Shown here: positions 37,677 through 48,102 of the stretch, one piece after another | Layout: the number at the start of each line of letters is the position of its first letter | Position numbering within the stretch: the stretch's first letter is position 1 | Assembly (NCBI RefSeq): GCF_002776525.5 | Contig: NC_045436.1 | Coordinates: forward strand, 102,645,211 to 102,709,210 | From: Piliocolobus tephrosceles | Lineage: Eukaryota; Chordata; Mammalia; Primates; Cercopithecidae | Reading direction: 5' to 3' | Length of the DNA: 64,000 bases | Made by a program: the position numbers and the translations under genes | Notes under the pieces: generated by a model | Databases searched by the model: none | What the model saw: only the letters and a program-made list of their open reading frames with translations | Told to the model about the DNA's origin: nothing

Positions 37677-38134
37677 TAAGGGAGGAGACCACCCCTCATA
37701 TCATCTTATGCCCAATTTCTGCATCCAAAGAAAGAAGTAAAAACTAAAAGGCAGAAATGAAATCCACAGGCAGACAGCCCGGCATTGCACCCTGGGCCTG
37801 GTAGTTAAAGATCAACCCCTGACCTAATTGGTTCTGTTATCTATAGATTACAGACATTGTATAGAAAAGCACTGTGAAAATCCCTATCTTGTTTTGTTGC
37901 AATCTAATTACTGGTGCATGCAGCCCGTAGTCACGTACCCCCTGCTTGCTCAGTCAATCAGGACCCTCTCACAAGCACCCCCTTGGAGTTGTGAGCCCTT
38001 AAAAGGGATAGGAATTGCTCACTTGGGGAGCTCAGCACTTGAGACAGGAGGCTTGCCATGCCCCTGGCCTAATAAACCCCGTCCTTCTTTAATTCAGTAT
38101 CTGAGGAGTTTTGTCTACAGCCCATCCTGCTACA
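37677..38134 (+). mobile_element. 5' LTR (LTR2-type) of HERV-E
   Basis: 458 bp, from TAAGGGAGGAGACC to TGCTACA. The first dinucleotide is TA instead of the usual TG in both LTRs. A TATA-like 'cccttaaaaggg' lies at 37997-38007 and AATAAA at 38071-38076. It can drive transcription to the right. Confidence 0.93.
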
Positions 38135-38139
38135 TTTCT

Positions 38140-38160
38140 TGGTTCCCTGAAGGGGAAGCG
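38140..38160 (+). promoter_or_regulatory. Glu-type tRNA primer-binding site
   Basis: TGGTTCCCTGAAGGGGAAG lies 5 bases after the LTR and matches the 3' end of tRNA-Glu (TGGTTCCCTGACCGGGAA) with two changes. This primer gives HERV-E its name. Confidence 0.9.
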
Positions 38161-38805
38161 AGGTGATTGGCAGATGGTTGAGGCAGCTCCTTAGGAAGCT
38201 TAAGCCTGCCCTGTGGAATATCCCTGCGGGGGACTCTGACCAGCCCAAGTGACGCGGATCCTGAGAGCGCTCCCGGGTAGGCATTTGCCCCAGTGGAACA
38301 CCTTGCCGGAGCTGTGTGTGGCAGGCCCTGGTGGAGGATCAATGCAGTGGCTGAACACCGGGAAGGAACTGGTACTTGGAGCCTAGACATCTGAAACTTG
38401 GTAAGACTAGTCTTGAGAACTTGCCCACTCCATTTGAGTGGAAGCGTGGCCTGATCACCCACGGCGTGCCTTTATTGGCACTGTGGTTTGGTTTTGGTTT
38501 TGGTTTTGACTTGGTTTGAATTGCTTGCCAGGATTGGTCTTGGGAACTTGCTTACTCCATTTGAGTGGAAGCGTGGCCTAAGCACCTGCGGTGTGCCTGT
38601 ACCGGCACTTTGGTTTTGGTTTTTGACTTGACTTGGATTGCTTGATACTTTGGTTTTGGTTTTGTCCTGGCTTAGATTTCTTGATACTCTGATTTTGGTT
38701 TTTGATTCTGGTTTGGAGTAAACTGTAAAAGTGTTTGTGTGCCCTTTTTACCTGTTCTTTGTTTTGTGGTGTGTGTGTGGTGTAAGCGTGGTGTTTCGAG
38801 GAAAC
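38161..38805 (+). other. HERV-E untranslated leader with 127-bp tandem duplication
   Basis: A unit containing 'actccatttgagtggaag' starts at 38427 and again at 38554, a period of 127 bp. Each copy is followed by GGTTTT-type repeats. It has no coding role. This is where a gammaretrovirus-like RNA packaging signal would lie. Confidence 0.8.
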
Positions 38806-40395
38806 ATGGGTGAGGCACAAAGTAAGCCCACCCCACTAGGAACTATGTTGAAAAATTTCAAAAAGGGATTTAAGGGATACTATGGAGTCATCATGACACC
38901 AGGAAAACTTAGAACTTTGTGTGAGAGGCCAGCATTAAAGGTGGGTTGGCCATCAGAAGGAAGCCTGGACAGGTCCTTTGTCTCAAAGGTATGGCACAGG
39001 GTAACCTGTAAGTCAGGGTAGCCAGATCAGTTCCCAATATATAGATTCTTGATTATAGCTAGTTTTGAAACCCCCACAGTGGTTAAGAGGACAGGCAGCA
39101 GCAGTACTAGTAGCAAAGGGACTGTTAGTTAAGGAAGGTCCTCACTCCACCTGCCTAGGGATGTTGGCACCAAAAGTCCTGTCTGACCTAACACCGGAAG
39201 AATCATGGCAGGAACTGGTAGCAGCAATACCCCTTCCTTATCGGGAGGAAGGGCTCCCCACCCCTGAGCCCACAGCACCTACACCTCCACCAGATGACCA
39301 CACCCCTAGACCACCCAGAGTAGACAAGAGAGGAAGTGCAGCCACAGGAGAAACTCCTCCCTTGGCAGTTCGCTTACGGCCCAAGACTGGAATCCAAATG
39401 CCTCTGAGACAGCAGCGACATACTGGGGTAGATGAGGATGGACACATGGTGGAAAGGTGTGCCTTTATGTATCAACCTTTCACTTCTGCTGACCTCCTCA
39501 ATTGGAAAAATAAGACTCCATCTTACACTGAAAAGCCCCAAGCTTTAATTGACTTGCTCCAAACTATTATACAGGCTCATAATCCTACTTGGGCCGATTG
39601 CCACCAGCTGCTCATGTACCTTTTTAATACAGAAGAAAGGCAAAGGGTGCTCCAGGTGGCAACTAAGTGGTTAGAGGAGCACATTCCAACTGATTACCAA
39701 AACCCCCAAGAATATATAAGACTCCAACTGCCAGGAACAGACACCCAGTGGGACCCAAACGAGGGACCAGACATGGAGAGGCTAAGACGGTACCGTGAGG
39801 CATTAATAGAAAGCCTAAAGAAAGGGTCTCAAAAGGCTACAAATATAAATAAGGTCTCTGAGTTCATCCAAGGAAAAGAGAGTCCAGTGCAATTCTATGA
39901 AAGACTGTGAGGCTTACCATATATACACTCCTTTTTATCCAGATAGCCCTGAAAATCAGCGCATGGTTAACATGGTCTTAGTTAGTCAAAGCACGGAAGA
40001 TATTAGGAAAAAATTCCAGAAACAGGTTGGGTTTGCGGGTATGAATACCTCACAGTTACTGGAAATAGCCAATCAAGTGTTTGTGAATAGAGATGCAACA
40101 AGCTGCAGAGAAAGCCGTAAGGAAGGCGAATGCCAGGCCAGGCGAAATGCCGACTTACTGGCCACAGCTGTTAAGGGAATTCCCCTGAAAGGAGAGGGAA
40201 AGGGGGGGTTCAGGGAAGAACACCCAGTCTAATCGCCCACACTTGCAACATAACCAATGTGCCTATTGTAAGGAAATAGGACATTGGAAAAATAAGTGTC
40301 CCCAACTGAAGGAAAAGCAAGGTGGTTCGGAACAAAAGACCTCAGATAAAGATGAGGGAGCTTTGTTCAATCTTGCTGAAGGGCTACTGGACTGA
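38806..40395 (+). pseudogene. HERV-E gag, broken
   Basis: Gag would build the internal virion shell. The start at 38806 gives MGEAQSKPTPLG, a glycine-2 N-terminus suited to myristoylation, and the frame runs to a stop at 39019. A second frame (39065-39910, 281 codons) covers a proline-rich linker and most of capsid, including a major-homology-like segment ending QFYERL. It shifts to another frame at 39897-40232. Nucleocapsid follows in the frame of pro, with one CCHC zinc knuckle at 40258-40299 (CAYC, GHWKNKC). The terminator is a single UGA at 40393. At least two frameshifts and a stop prevent a full product. Confidence 0.88.
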
Positions 40396-40740
40396 AGGGG
40401 ACTGGGCTCAAGTGCCCCCAAGGAGCCCATGGTCAGGATTACAACTGGGGGCAAGGACATTAAGTTTTTGGTTGATATTGGTGCTGAACATTCAGTAGTG
40501 ACCATCCTGGTCACCCCTTATCCAAGAAAACCATTGATATAATTGGAGCAACAGAAGTTTCCACTAAGCAGGCTTTCTGTCTACCATGGACCTGCTCGGT
40601 GGGGGGACATGAGATAGTTCATCAGTTCTTGTACATGCCTGCTGTCCCTTGCCCTTGCTGGGAAGAGACTTGCTTAGCAGGCTGAGAACCACTATCTCCT
40701 TTACAAAACAGGGCTCTTTATAGCTAAAGTTACTGGGAAC
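40396..40740 (+). pseudogene. HERV-E protease, inactive
   Basis: It begins in the gag frame immediately after the UGA, the arrangement expected if it is made by stop-codon readthrough. The active-site segment reads LVDIGAEHS at 40468-40494, where retroviral aspartic proteases need Asp-Thr/Ser-Gly. The Thr is Ile here, so catalysis is not expected. The flap and C-terminal part decay into other frames by about 40500. Confidence 0.82.
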
Positions 40741-42700
40741 AGGAGTTATCATGGCCCTTACATTCCCCTGGGAAGAAGAATGGAAACTTTTTCTAACCAA
40801 GCCAGGCCAAGAGATAAAACCAGCTCTAGGTAAGCGATGGCCCGGAGTATGGGCAGAGGATAACCCTCAGGGACTGGTGGTCAGCCAAGCCCCTGTACTC
40901 ATAGAAGTTAAGCCTGGGGCCCAACCAATTAGACAAAAGCAGTATCTGGTTCCCAGAGAAGCTCTCGAAGGAATCCAGGTTCATCTCAGGCACTGGAAAG
41001 CCTATGGAATTATAGTTCCTTGCCAATCTCCATGGAACATTCCCCCTCCTGCCTATCCCTAAGCTAGGGACCAAGGACTACCAGCCAGTACAGGACTTGT
41101 GCTTGGTCAACCAAGCTACAGTGACTCTGCACCCAACAGTTTCTAACCCTCACACATTGTCAGGGCTGCTGCCAGCTGAGGACAGCTGGTTTACCGTCTG
41201 GACTTAAAAGATTCCTTCTTTAGCATCAGACTAGCTCCTGAGAGCCAGAAGCTGCTTGCCTTTCAGTGGGAAGATCCAGAGTCAGGTGTCACTACTCAGT
41301 ACACTTGGATCTGGTTTCTCCAAGGGTTCAAGAACTCCCCTGCTATCTTCGGGGAGGCCCTGGCTCGAGACCTGCAAAAGTTTCCTGCTAAAGACCCAGG
41401 CTGCGTCTTGCTCCTGTACATGGATGACTTTCTGCTGGGACACTCCATGGCAGTTGGGTGCACAAAATGGACTGATGCCTTGCTTTGGCACCTGGAGGAT
41501 TGTGGGTATAAGGTGTCCAAGAAGAAAGCTCAGATCTGCAAATAGCAGGTATGCTACCTGGGAGTCACTATTCAGAAAGGGGAGTCCAGCCTGGGGTCAG
41601 AAAGAAAGCAGGTCATCTGCAGCCTGCTAGCACCTAAAACCAGAAGGCAAGTAAGGGAATTCCTAGGAGCTGTGGGGCTTTGCAGATTATGGATTCCAAA
41701 CTTTGCAGTACTAGCCAAACCTTTGTACAGGGTTACAAAGGGGGATGACTATGAGCCTTTTGAATGGGGGCCTCTACAACAGCAAGCCTTTTGTAAGTTA
41801 AAGGAAAAACTTATGTTGGCCACAGCCCTAGGACTACCAGATTTGGCAAAGCCCTTTACATTCTATGTGTCAGAAAGAGAAAAAATGACAGTTGTAGTTT
41901 TAACCCAGGCTGTGGGGTGCTGGCCAAGGCCAGTGGCCTATCTCTCGAAACAACTAGGTGGGGTTTCCAAAGCCTGGCCACCATGGCTAAGGGCGCTGAC
42001 AGCAACAGCCCTGTTAGCAGTGGAAGCAGATAAACTAACCCTTGGGCGAAACTTGAATATCAAGGCCCCCCATGCTGTGGTAACTTTGATGAATACCAAA
42101 GGACATCATTGGCTAACAAATGCTTGATTAACCAAGTACCAAAGCTTGCTACGTGAAAATCCCTGCATAACTATTGAAGTCTATAACACCCTAAATCCCG
42201 CCACCCTGCTCCCAGTATCAGAGAGCCCGGTTGAACATAACTGTGTAGAGGTGTTGGACTCAGTCTATTCTAGCAGACCTGAGCTTCGGGACCAGCCATG
42301 GGCATCAGTAGACTGGGAGTTATACGTGGATGGGAGCAGCTTCGTTAACCCACAAGGAGAAAGACGTGCAGGATATGCGGTGGTAACTTTGGATGCTGTC
42401 ATTGAAGCCAAACCTTTGCCACAGGGCACTTCAGCCCAGAAGGCTGAACACATTGCTTTAACTCAGTGAAGGTAAGATGGTAAACATCTACACTGACTCT
42501 CGATATGCCTTTCTAACCCTCCAAGTGCATGGAGCATTATATAAGGAAAAGGGTCTGTTAAACTCTGGGGGAAAAGACATAAAATATCAACAAGAAATTC
42601 TACAATTATTAGAGGCAGTGTGGAAACCTCAGAGGGTGGTCATGCACTGCAGGGGACACCAGCGAGCCTCCACCTCAATGACCTTAGGAAACTCTTGAGC
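40741..42700 (+). pseudogene. HERV-E reverse transcriptase and RNase H, broken
   Basis: The RT N-terminus is in the frame at 40751-41062. The YMDD catalytic motif at 41417-41428 lies in the same frame, as do the connection region (41672-42127) and the start of RNase H (42146-42469, YVDGSS motif). Between 41050 and 41400 the reading leaves and rejoins that frame, with stops near 41207 and 41543 and another stop at 42125. RNase H continues in a different frame (42477-42698) with YTDSRYA and the HCRGHQ motif. The catalytic residues are largely present, but the enzyme cannot be translated intact. Confidence 0.9.
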
Positions 42701-43982
42701 TGATTCAGAAGCTTGAAAAGAAGCATCTACCCCTTACCGGGCATCAGTAGTAGCCCCCTTTCTTCCTCAAACACCTGACCTGGTACCTACCTATTCTAAG
42801 GAAGAAAAAGACTTCTTCCACACAGAAGGGGGGCAAGTAATAAAAGGAGGATGGATCAGACTGCCAGATGGGAGGGTAGCTGTGCTGCAGTTGCTGGGAG
42901 CCACAATCTTATTGTCCGTGCATGAAACCACTCATCTAGGTCAAGAGTCACTTGAAAAATTGTTAGGCCGATACTTCTACGTCTCACACTTGCCAGCCCT
43001 TGCCAAAGCAGTAGCACAATGTTGTATTACTTGCTGACAGTACAATGCGAGGCAAGGCCCCACTGTTCCACACAGCATACAAGCTTATGGAGCAGCTCCT
43101 TTTGAGGATCTTCAGGTGGATTTCACAGAAATGCCAAAATGTGGAGGTAAAAAGTATTTGCTGGTTCTTGTGTGTACTTACTCGGGCTGGGTGGAGGCTT
43201 ATCCAAAACGAACCAAAAGAGGTAACTCGTGTGCTTCTCTGAGATCTCATTCCTAGGTTTGGACTGCCCTTACAAATTGGCTCAGATAACGGGCCGGTGT
43301 ATGTGACTGACTTGGTACAGAAGACAGCAAAAGCATGAGGAATCACTTGGAAGCTACATGCCGCTTACCTACCTCAAAGTTCTGGAAAGGTGGAGCGAAT
43401 GAATCGGACTGTCAAAAATAGTTTAGGGAAAGTATGTCAGGAAACAGGATTAAAGTGGATACAGGCCCTTCCTATGGTATTGTTTAAAATTAGATGCACT
43501 CCTTCTAAGAAAACAGGATACTCCCCTTATGAAATATTGTATCATAGGCTTCCTCCTATACTATGGGAACTTCCAGGCACTCCCTGAGAGTTAGGTAAAA
43601 TTGAATTACAGCGACAGCTACAGGCTTTAGGAAAAATTACACAAAGAGTCTCAACTTGGGTAAATGAGAGGTGTCCCATCAGCCTATTCTCCCAGTTCAC
43701 CCTTTCTCTCCAGGTGATTGCGTGTGGATCAAGGACTGGAACGCAGCCCCTTTGCAGCCACGGTGGAAAGGACCTCAGGTCGTCATCCTGACCACCCTCA
43801 CGGCTGTAAAGGTAGAAGGAATCCCAGCCTGGATCCATCACAGCCATGTGAAACCTGCAGCTGATGAAACCTGGGAGGCAAAACTGAGCTCGGACAACTC
43901 CTGCAAAGTGACTGAGGAGGACGACAAACCCCGCTCCAGTCACACCTGGAAGCTGACTGGTCTACACACGGCTGAAGCATGA
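42701..43982 (+). pseudogene. HERV-E integrase, broken
   Basis: The N-terminal zinc domain (HETTH and later CCITC) lies at 42923-43035 and is followed by a stop. The core then shows the first Asp in QVDFTEM (about 43108), the second in GSDNGP (about 43285) and the Glu in GKVERMN (about 43390). These sit in different frames with a TGA between the two Asp regions, and a TGA near 43335. The C-terminal domain is in the frame at 43671-43982 (WKGPQVV). Its stop overlaps the env start. Confidence 0.9.
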
Positions 43983-46039
43983 GGAGAATCATAGTGGGAC
44001 TCGTTTTCCTTATAATTTGGACTTGTATAGTAAAAACTTCCACTGATTTTCCCCGCATGGAAGACTGCTCTCAGTGTATACATCAGGTTACTGAGGTAGG
44101 GCAAGTTAAAACAATCTTTCTGTTCTATAGTTACTATGAATGCCTAGGAACTTTAAAAGGAACATGTTTATATAATGACACTCAGTACAAGGTATGTAGC
44201 CCAGGAAACGACCGACCAGATGTGTGTCATGACCCCTCTGAGCCTCCCATGTCTTACTTTTTGTAGCAAGATTAAGGACCGAAGACTGGTAGGGACTCAT
44301 AAATGATACAAGTAAAGTATTAGCCAGAACAGAAGAAAAAGGGGTGCCCAAATGCATAATCTTGAAATTTGATGCCTGTGCTGTCATTAATAGCAATAAG
44401 TTAGGAAGGGGATGTGGCTCTTTTAGTTGAGTAAAAGGCTATATGACTGATAATAAGTACATTTGTCATGAATTAGGACTGTGTGGAAATGAATGTGGAT
44501 ACTGGTCTTGTGTCATTTGGGACACTTGGATAAAAAATGAAAAGGTTCCAGTCCACCTTCAGAAAGAAAAAAATGGCCCTTCCTGTACTAAGGGACAATG
44601 TAACCCCTTAGAGCTAGTAATAACCAATCCTCTTGATCCTTGCTGGAAAAAATGGGAGCGTGTGACCTTAGGAATCGATGGGGCTGGACTGGATCCTCGA
44701 GGGAATATCTTGGTTCAAGAAGTTTACAAATGCTCTCCTGAACCAGTGTTTCAAACTTTCTATGATGAACTAAATGTACCAGTACCAGAAATTCCAGAAA
44801 AAATGAGAAATTTGTTTTTGCAATTAGCCGAGCATGTAGCCCAGTCTCTCAATGTCACTTCATGTTACGTTTGTGGAGGAACTGTAATAAGAGATCAATG
44901 GCCATGGGAAGCCCAAGAATTAGTACCTACAGACCCAGTTCCTGATGAATTCCTAGCTCAAAAGAATCACCCTGATAATTTCTGGGTCCTAAAAGCCTCA
45001 ATTATTGGACAATATTGCATAGCTAGGGAAGGAAAAGAATTCATTCGCCCCATAGGATGACTTAGTTGTCTGGGACAGAAATTGTATAAAGGTACCACAA
45101 AAACAGTCACTTGGTGGAGTTCAAATCAAACAGAGAGGAATTCATTTAGCAAATTCCCAAAGTTGCAAACCGTGTGGACCCACCCGGAATCCCACTGGGA
45201 CTGGACAGCCCCCACTGGATTGTACTGGATATGTGGGCATAGAGCTTATGCCAAATTACCTGACATAAGTGGGCAGGTAGTTGTGTTATTGGCACTATTA
45301 AACCATCTTTCTTCCTACTGCCCATAAAAATAGGCAAACTCCTGGGCTTCGCTGTCTATGCTTCCTGTGAAAAGAAAATCATAGCTATAGGAAATTGGAA
45401 AGATGATAAATGGCCCCCTGAGAGAATCATACAATATTTTGGGCCTGCTACTTGGGCACAAGATGGCTTGTGGGGATACCAGACCCCCATTTACATGACC
45501 AACCAAATCATATGGTTACAAGCTGTCTTAGAAGTAATCACTAATAAAACTGGTAGAGCCTTGATTATTCTGGCCCAGCAAGAAACTCAGATGAGAAATG
45601 CTACCTATCAAAATAGATTGACTCTCAACTGCTTGCTAGCAGCTGAAGGAGGGGTCTATGGGAAATTTAACCTTACTAATTGCTGCCAACACAGAGTTGA
45701 CCAAGGGCAAGTAGTTGAAGACACAGAGATATGACAAAACTGGCACCTGTGCCTGTGCAAGTGTGGCATCCATTTCCAAACATGGATCCTGGGGCCATGT
45801 TTGGAAAATGGTTCCCAGCACTAGGAGCATTTAAAATTCATTTAATAGGAGTTATAATAATAATAGGAACCTGCCTACTGCTCCCTTGTTTGATACCTGC
45901 ACTTCTTCAAATGATAAAAAGCTTCATTGCTACCTTAGTTCACCAAAATACTTCAGCACAAGTGTACGATATGAATCACTATCTATCTGTCTTTCAAGAA
46001 GACATAGGTAGTGAAAATGAAACTGAGAACTCCTACTAA
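43979..46039 (+). pseudogene. HERV-E env, broken
   Basis: Env would be the surface glycoprotein precursor. The start codon overlaps the integrase stop (ATGA at 43979-43982) and is followed by a hydrophobic signal peptide. The first frame ends at 44264. The surface subunit continues in other frames, chiefly 44443-45060 (205 codons, with CYVCGG). The transmembrane subunit covers 45330-45734, with a heptad-rich ectodomain and FNLTNCC, and then shifts frame into the membrane anchor (IGVIIIIGTCLLL) and tail, ending at 46039. The first Cys of the expected CX7CC motif is Tyr here. With about four frameshifts or stops, no full glycoprotein can be made. Confidence 0.9.
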
Positions 46040-46058
46040 TAAAATGAGTGAGAGTCTC

Positions 46059-46070
46059 AAAAGTGGGGAA
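46059..46070 (+). promoter_or_regulatory. HERV-E polypurine tract
   Basis: AAAAGTGGGGAA directly before the 3' LTR. It would prime plus-strand synthesis. Confidence 0.8.
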
Positions 46071-46562
46071 TAAGGGAGGAGACCACCCCTCATATCATCT
46101 TATGCCCAATTCCTGCCTCCAAAGAAAGAAGTAAAAACTAAAAGGCAGAAATGAAATCCACAGGCAGATAGCCCGGCATCGCACCCTGGGCCTGGTAGTT
46201 AAAGATCAACCCCTGACCTAATTGGTTATGTTATCTATAGATTACAGACATTGTATAGAAATGCACAGTGAAAATCCCTATCTTGTTTTGTTCCGATGTA
46301 ATTACTGGTGCATGCAGCCCCTAGTCATGTACTCCCTGCTTGCTCAATCAATCACGACCCTCTCACAAGCACCCCCTTGGAGTTGTGAGCCCTTAAAAGG
46401 GACAGGAATTGCTCACTCAGGGAGTTCGGCACTTGACACAGGATCAGTAATAAAACCGGTAGAGCCTTGACCAGGAGTCTTTCCAATGCCCCCAGCCAAA
46501 TAAACCCCTTCCTTCTTTAACTCAGTGTCTGAGGAGTTTTGTCTGTGGCTTGTCCTGCTACA
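46071..46562 (+). mobile_element. 3' LTR (LTR2-type) of HERV-E with a 33-bp insert
   Basis: 492 bp, 34 longer than the 5' LTR. Nearly all of the excess is an insert at 46444-46476 that is absent from the 5' LTR. Of the insert region, 46443-46470 matches env 45537-45564 at 26 of 28 positions. It brings an AATAAA at 46449-46454, 50 bases ahead of the normal one at 46499-46504. The TATA-like 'cccttaaaaggg' is kept near 46391-46401. Confidence 0.93.
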
Positions 46563-47214
46563 GACTAGTGGACATTAGAACTAAGGAGAGCCAAAGTGTT
46601 GTCTGGGTTGAACCAGTTTAGATTTTCTCTAATGGGGTTTTAAAATTGGGACACAGAAATGCACATGAGTTGGTAAATTTGCTGGAGCAGAGAGGCACAG
46701 TGTTTGGGCCTCAATGTGAGGAGCAGAGAAAATTAGGCTGGGGCTGGAGGAAAAGAGAGACTATTTCCTAATGTCTTTCCAATTCTTGGACTCACCTATG
46801 CAAATCTTACTGTACTTTCTGCCTTTAGTTCCTAGAATTTTTTCTTTTTAAATAAGAAACTTTTCTATACTCAATCTATTTTGAGTGAAATTTTTGGTAA
46901 TACAGAGAAACTTCACAGTAGGTCACTCATTTCCTCTTTTTGAAACTTCAATCCTGCTGCTCTAAAGTAACTTTCCCTAAGGTTGATATGTGATATCTGT
47001 TCAAATAAACCCAGCTTTGACCTCCAAATAGAAATATAATATTTGTGGTTTCAACATATTTTAAGACCACAATTTCTAAGCAAAAGTTTTTAGAAAATTT
47101 CACATTTTTGCAGGTCCTAGACAGAACTAAAGAAACAACATTTTTATTTTCAAATATAAGTGTATCAGAAATGACATTATTTCATCTGAAAAATAACAGG
47201 TAATATTTTCTCCC
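46563..47214. other. Unclassified sequence
   Basis: Host sequence between the HERV-E and an antisense LTR-like unit. No gene is recognised. Confidence 0.4.
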
Positions 47215-47588
47215 CCGTTAATGGTGGAGAGTGTCCAGGTTCTTGGAGTCTTGAAAAAAGAATTGGACAAAATGCACAAACAAAGCAAGAAGGAATGAAG
47301 GGTTTTGTTGAAAATGAAAGTTCACTCCATGGTGTGGGAGCTGGCCTGAACAGAGGGGCTCAAAGGACCTATTACAGAGTTTTTGTGAGTTTAAATACCC
47401 TCTCCCTGGAGTACACCCTGTGTAAATGAAGAGGATGAAGTAAAGTTACAAAGTCATTTACAGTATACACCCTGTGGAGAGGATATTTCCTGTTACAGCT
47501 GCAGTGTGAATTGACCTTATGTTCCCTGCTTCCAGACTCATTTTCCTCCCTCGCCCCTATATGGTTTATTGTATAATGAGTTTACACA
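47215..47588 (-). mobile_element. LTR-like sequence, antisense, family not assigned
   Basis: On the minus strand it runs from TGTGTAAACTC to a CTCTCCACCATTAAC end, with a TATA-like GTATTTAAAC near 47390-47399. The sequence from 'gttcaggccagctcccacac' to 'aagaacctggacac' has the look of a retroviral R/U5. Boundaries are approximate. Confidence 0.5.
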
Positions 47589-47627
47589 TTTCAGAATCTT
47601 ACCTTGCCTTTCTACTCTGCAACTTCG

Positions 47628-47845
47628 TTTTTGGAGACAGGATCTCGCTTCTCACTCTGTTGCACAGGCTGAAGTGCAGTGGTGTGATCACGGCTCACTG
47701 TAGGCTCAACCTACCTGGCTCAAGTGATCCTCCCACTACCCTCCAAAGCAGCTGGGACTACAGGTGTTCACCATCATGCTCTGCTAATTTGTTGCATTCC
47801 TTGTAGAGGAGGGGTTTGACCATGTTGCCCAGGCTGGTCACAACT
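47628..47845 (-). mobile_element. Alu (J-like), truncated, antisense
   Basis: Reverse-complement left arm and part of the linker ('gagacaggatctcgcttc' to 'ccatgttgcccaggctggtcac'). Highly diverged. Confidence 0.82.
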
Positions 47846-48093
47846 TTGTCTTTTTTCTGTAGTCTGTAATTTTTTTTAAACCTTATTGTGTGAATCAAAT
47901 ATCAAACTACTTTTCTTAGATGTTCACAAATGGATAATTATTCACCTCAGTATTTGAAGATCTCTTAACAAGATCCATAAATACCACTTAGAATTGCTCT
48001 TACTAGTTTAGAAACTTTGTAGGAAAGTAAAATTGTAGAATACATACTATTAATCTACGGAATAAAAGTATTTAAATGAACAAAAATAAAATT
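47846..48093. other. Host sequence before the RPSA retrocopy
   Basis: An AT-rich stretch, no feature seen. Its last bases are the 5' copy of the retrocopy's target duplication. Confidence 0.4.
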
Positions 48094-48102
48094 TTAATAT
48101 CA

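Larger units (their letters stand above)
37677..46562 (+). mobile_element. HERV-E provirus with LTR2-type LTRs
   Basis: A near-complete class I provirus of about 8.9 kb. The order is 5' LTR, Glu-type primer site, a duplicated leader, gag, pro, pol, env, purine tract and 3' LTR. The 4-bp flanks 'gact' (37673-37676 and 46563-46566) are identical and fit a gammaretroviral-type target duplication. The LTRs differ at roughly 30-36 of about 455 aligned positions by my count (7-8%), which is compatible with insertion in an ancestral catarrhine. All genes carry stops or frameshifts and several key residues are lost, so it cannot make particles. The LTRs still hold recognisable promoter and polyadenylation signals. 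Confidence 0.93.

Noticed and set aside
38130..38462. 110-codon minus-strand ORF in the HERV-E LTR and leader
   Set aside because: It crosses the LTR boundary and primer site, so it is not a gene of the element.
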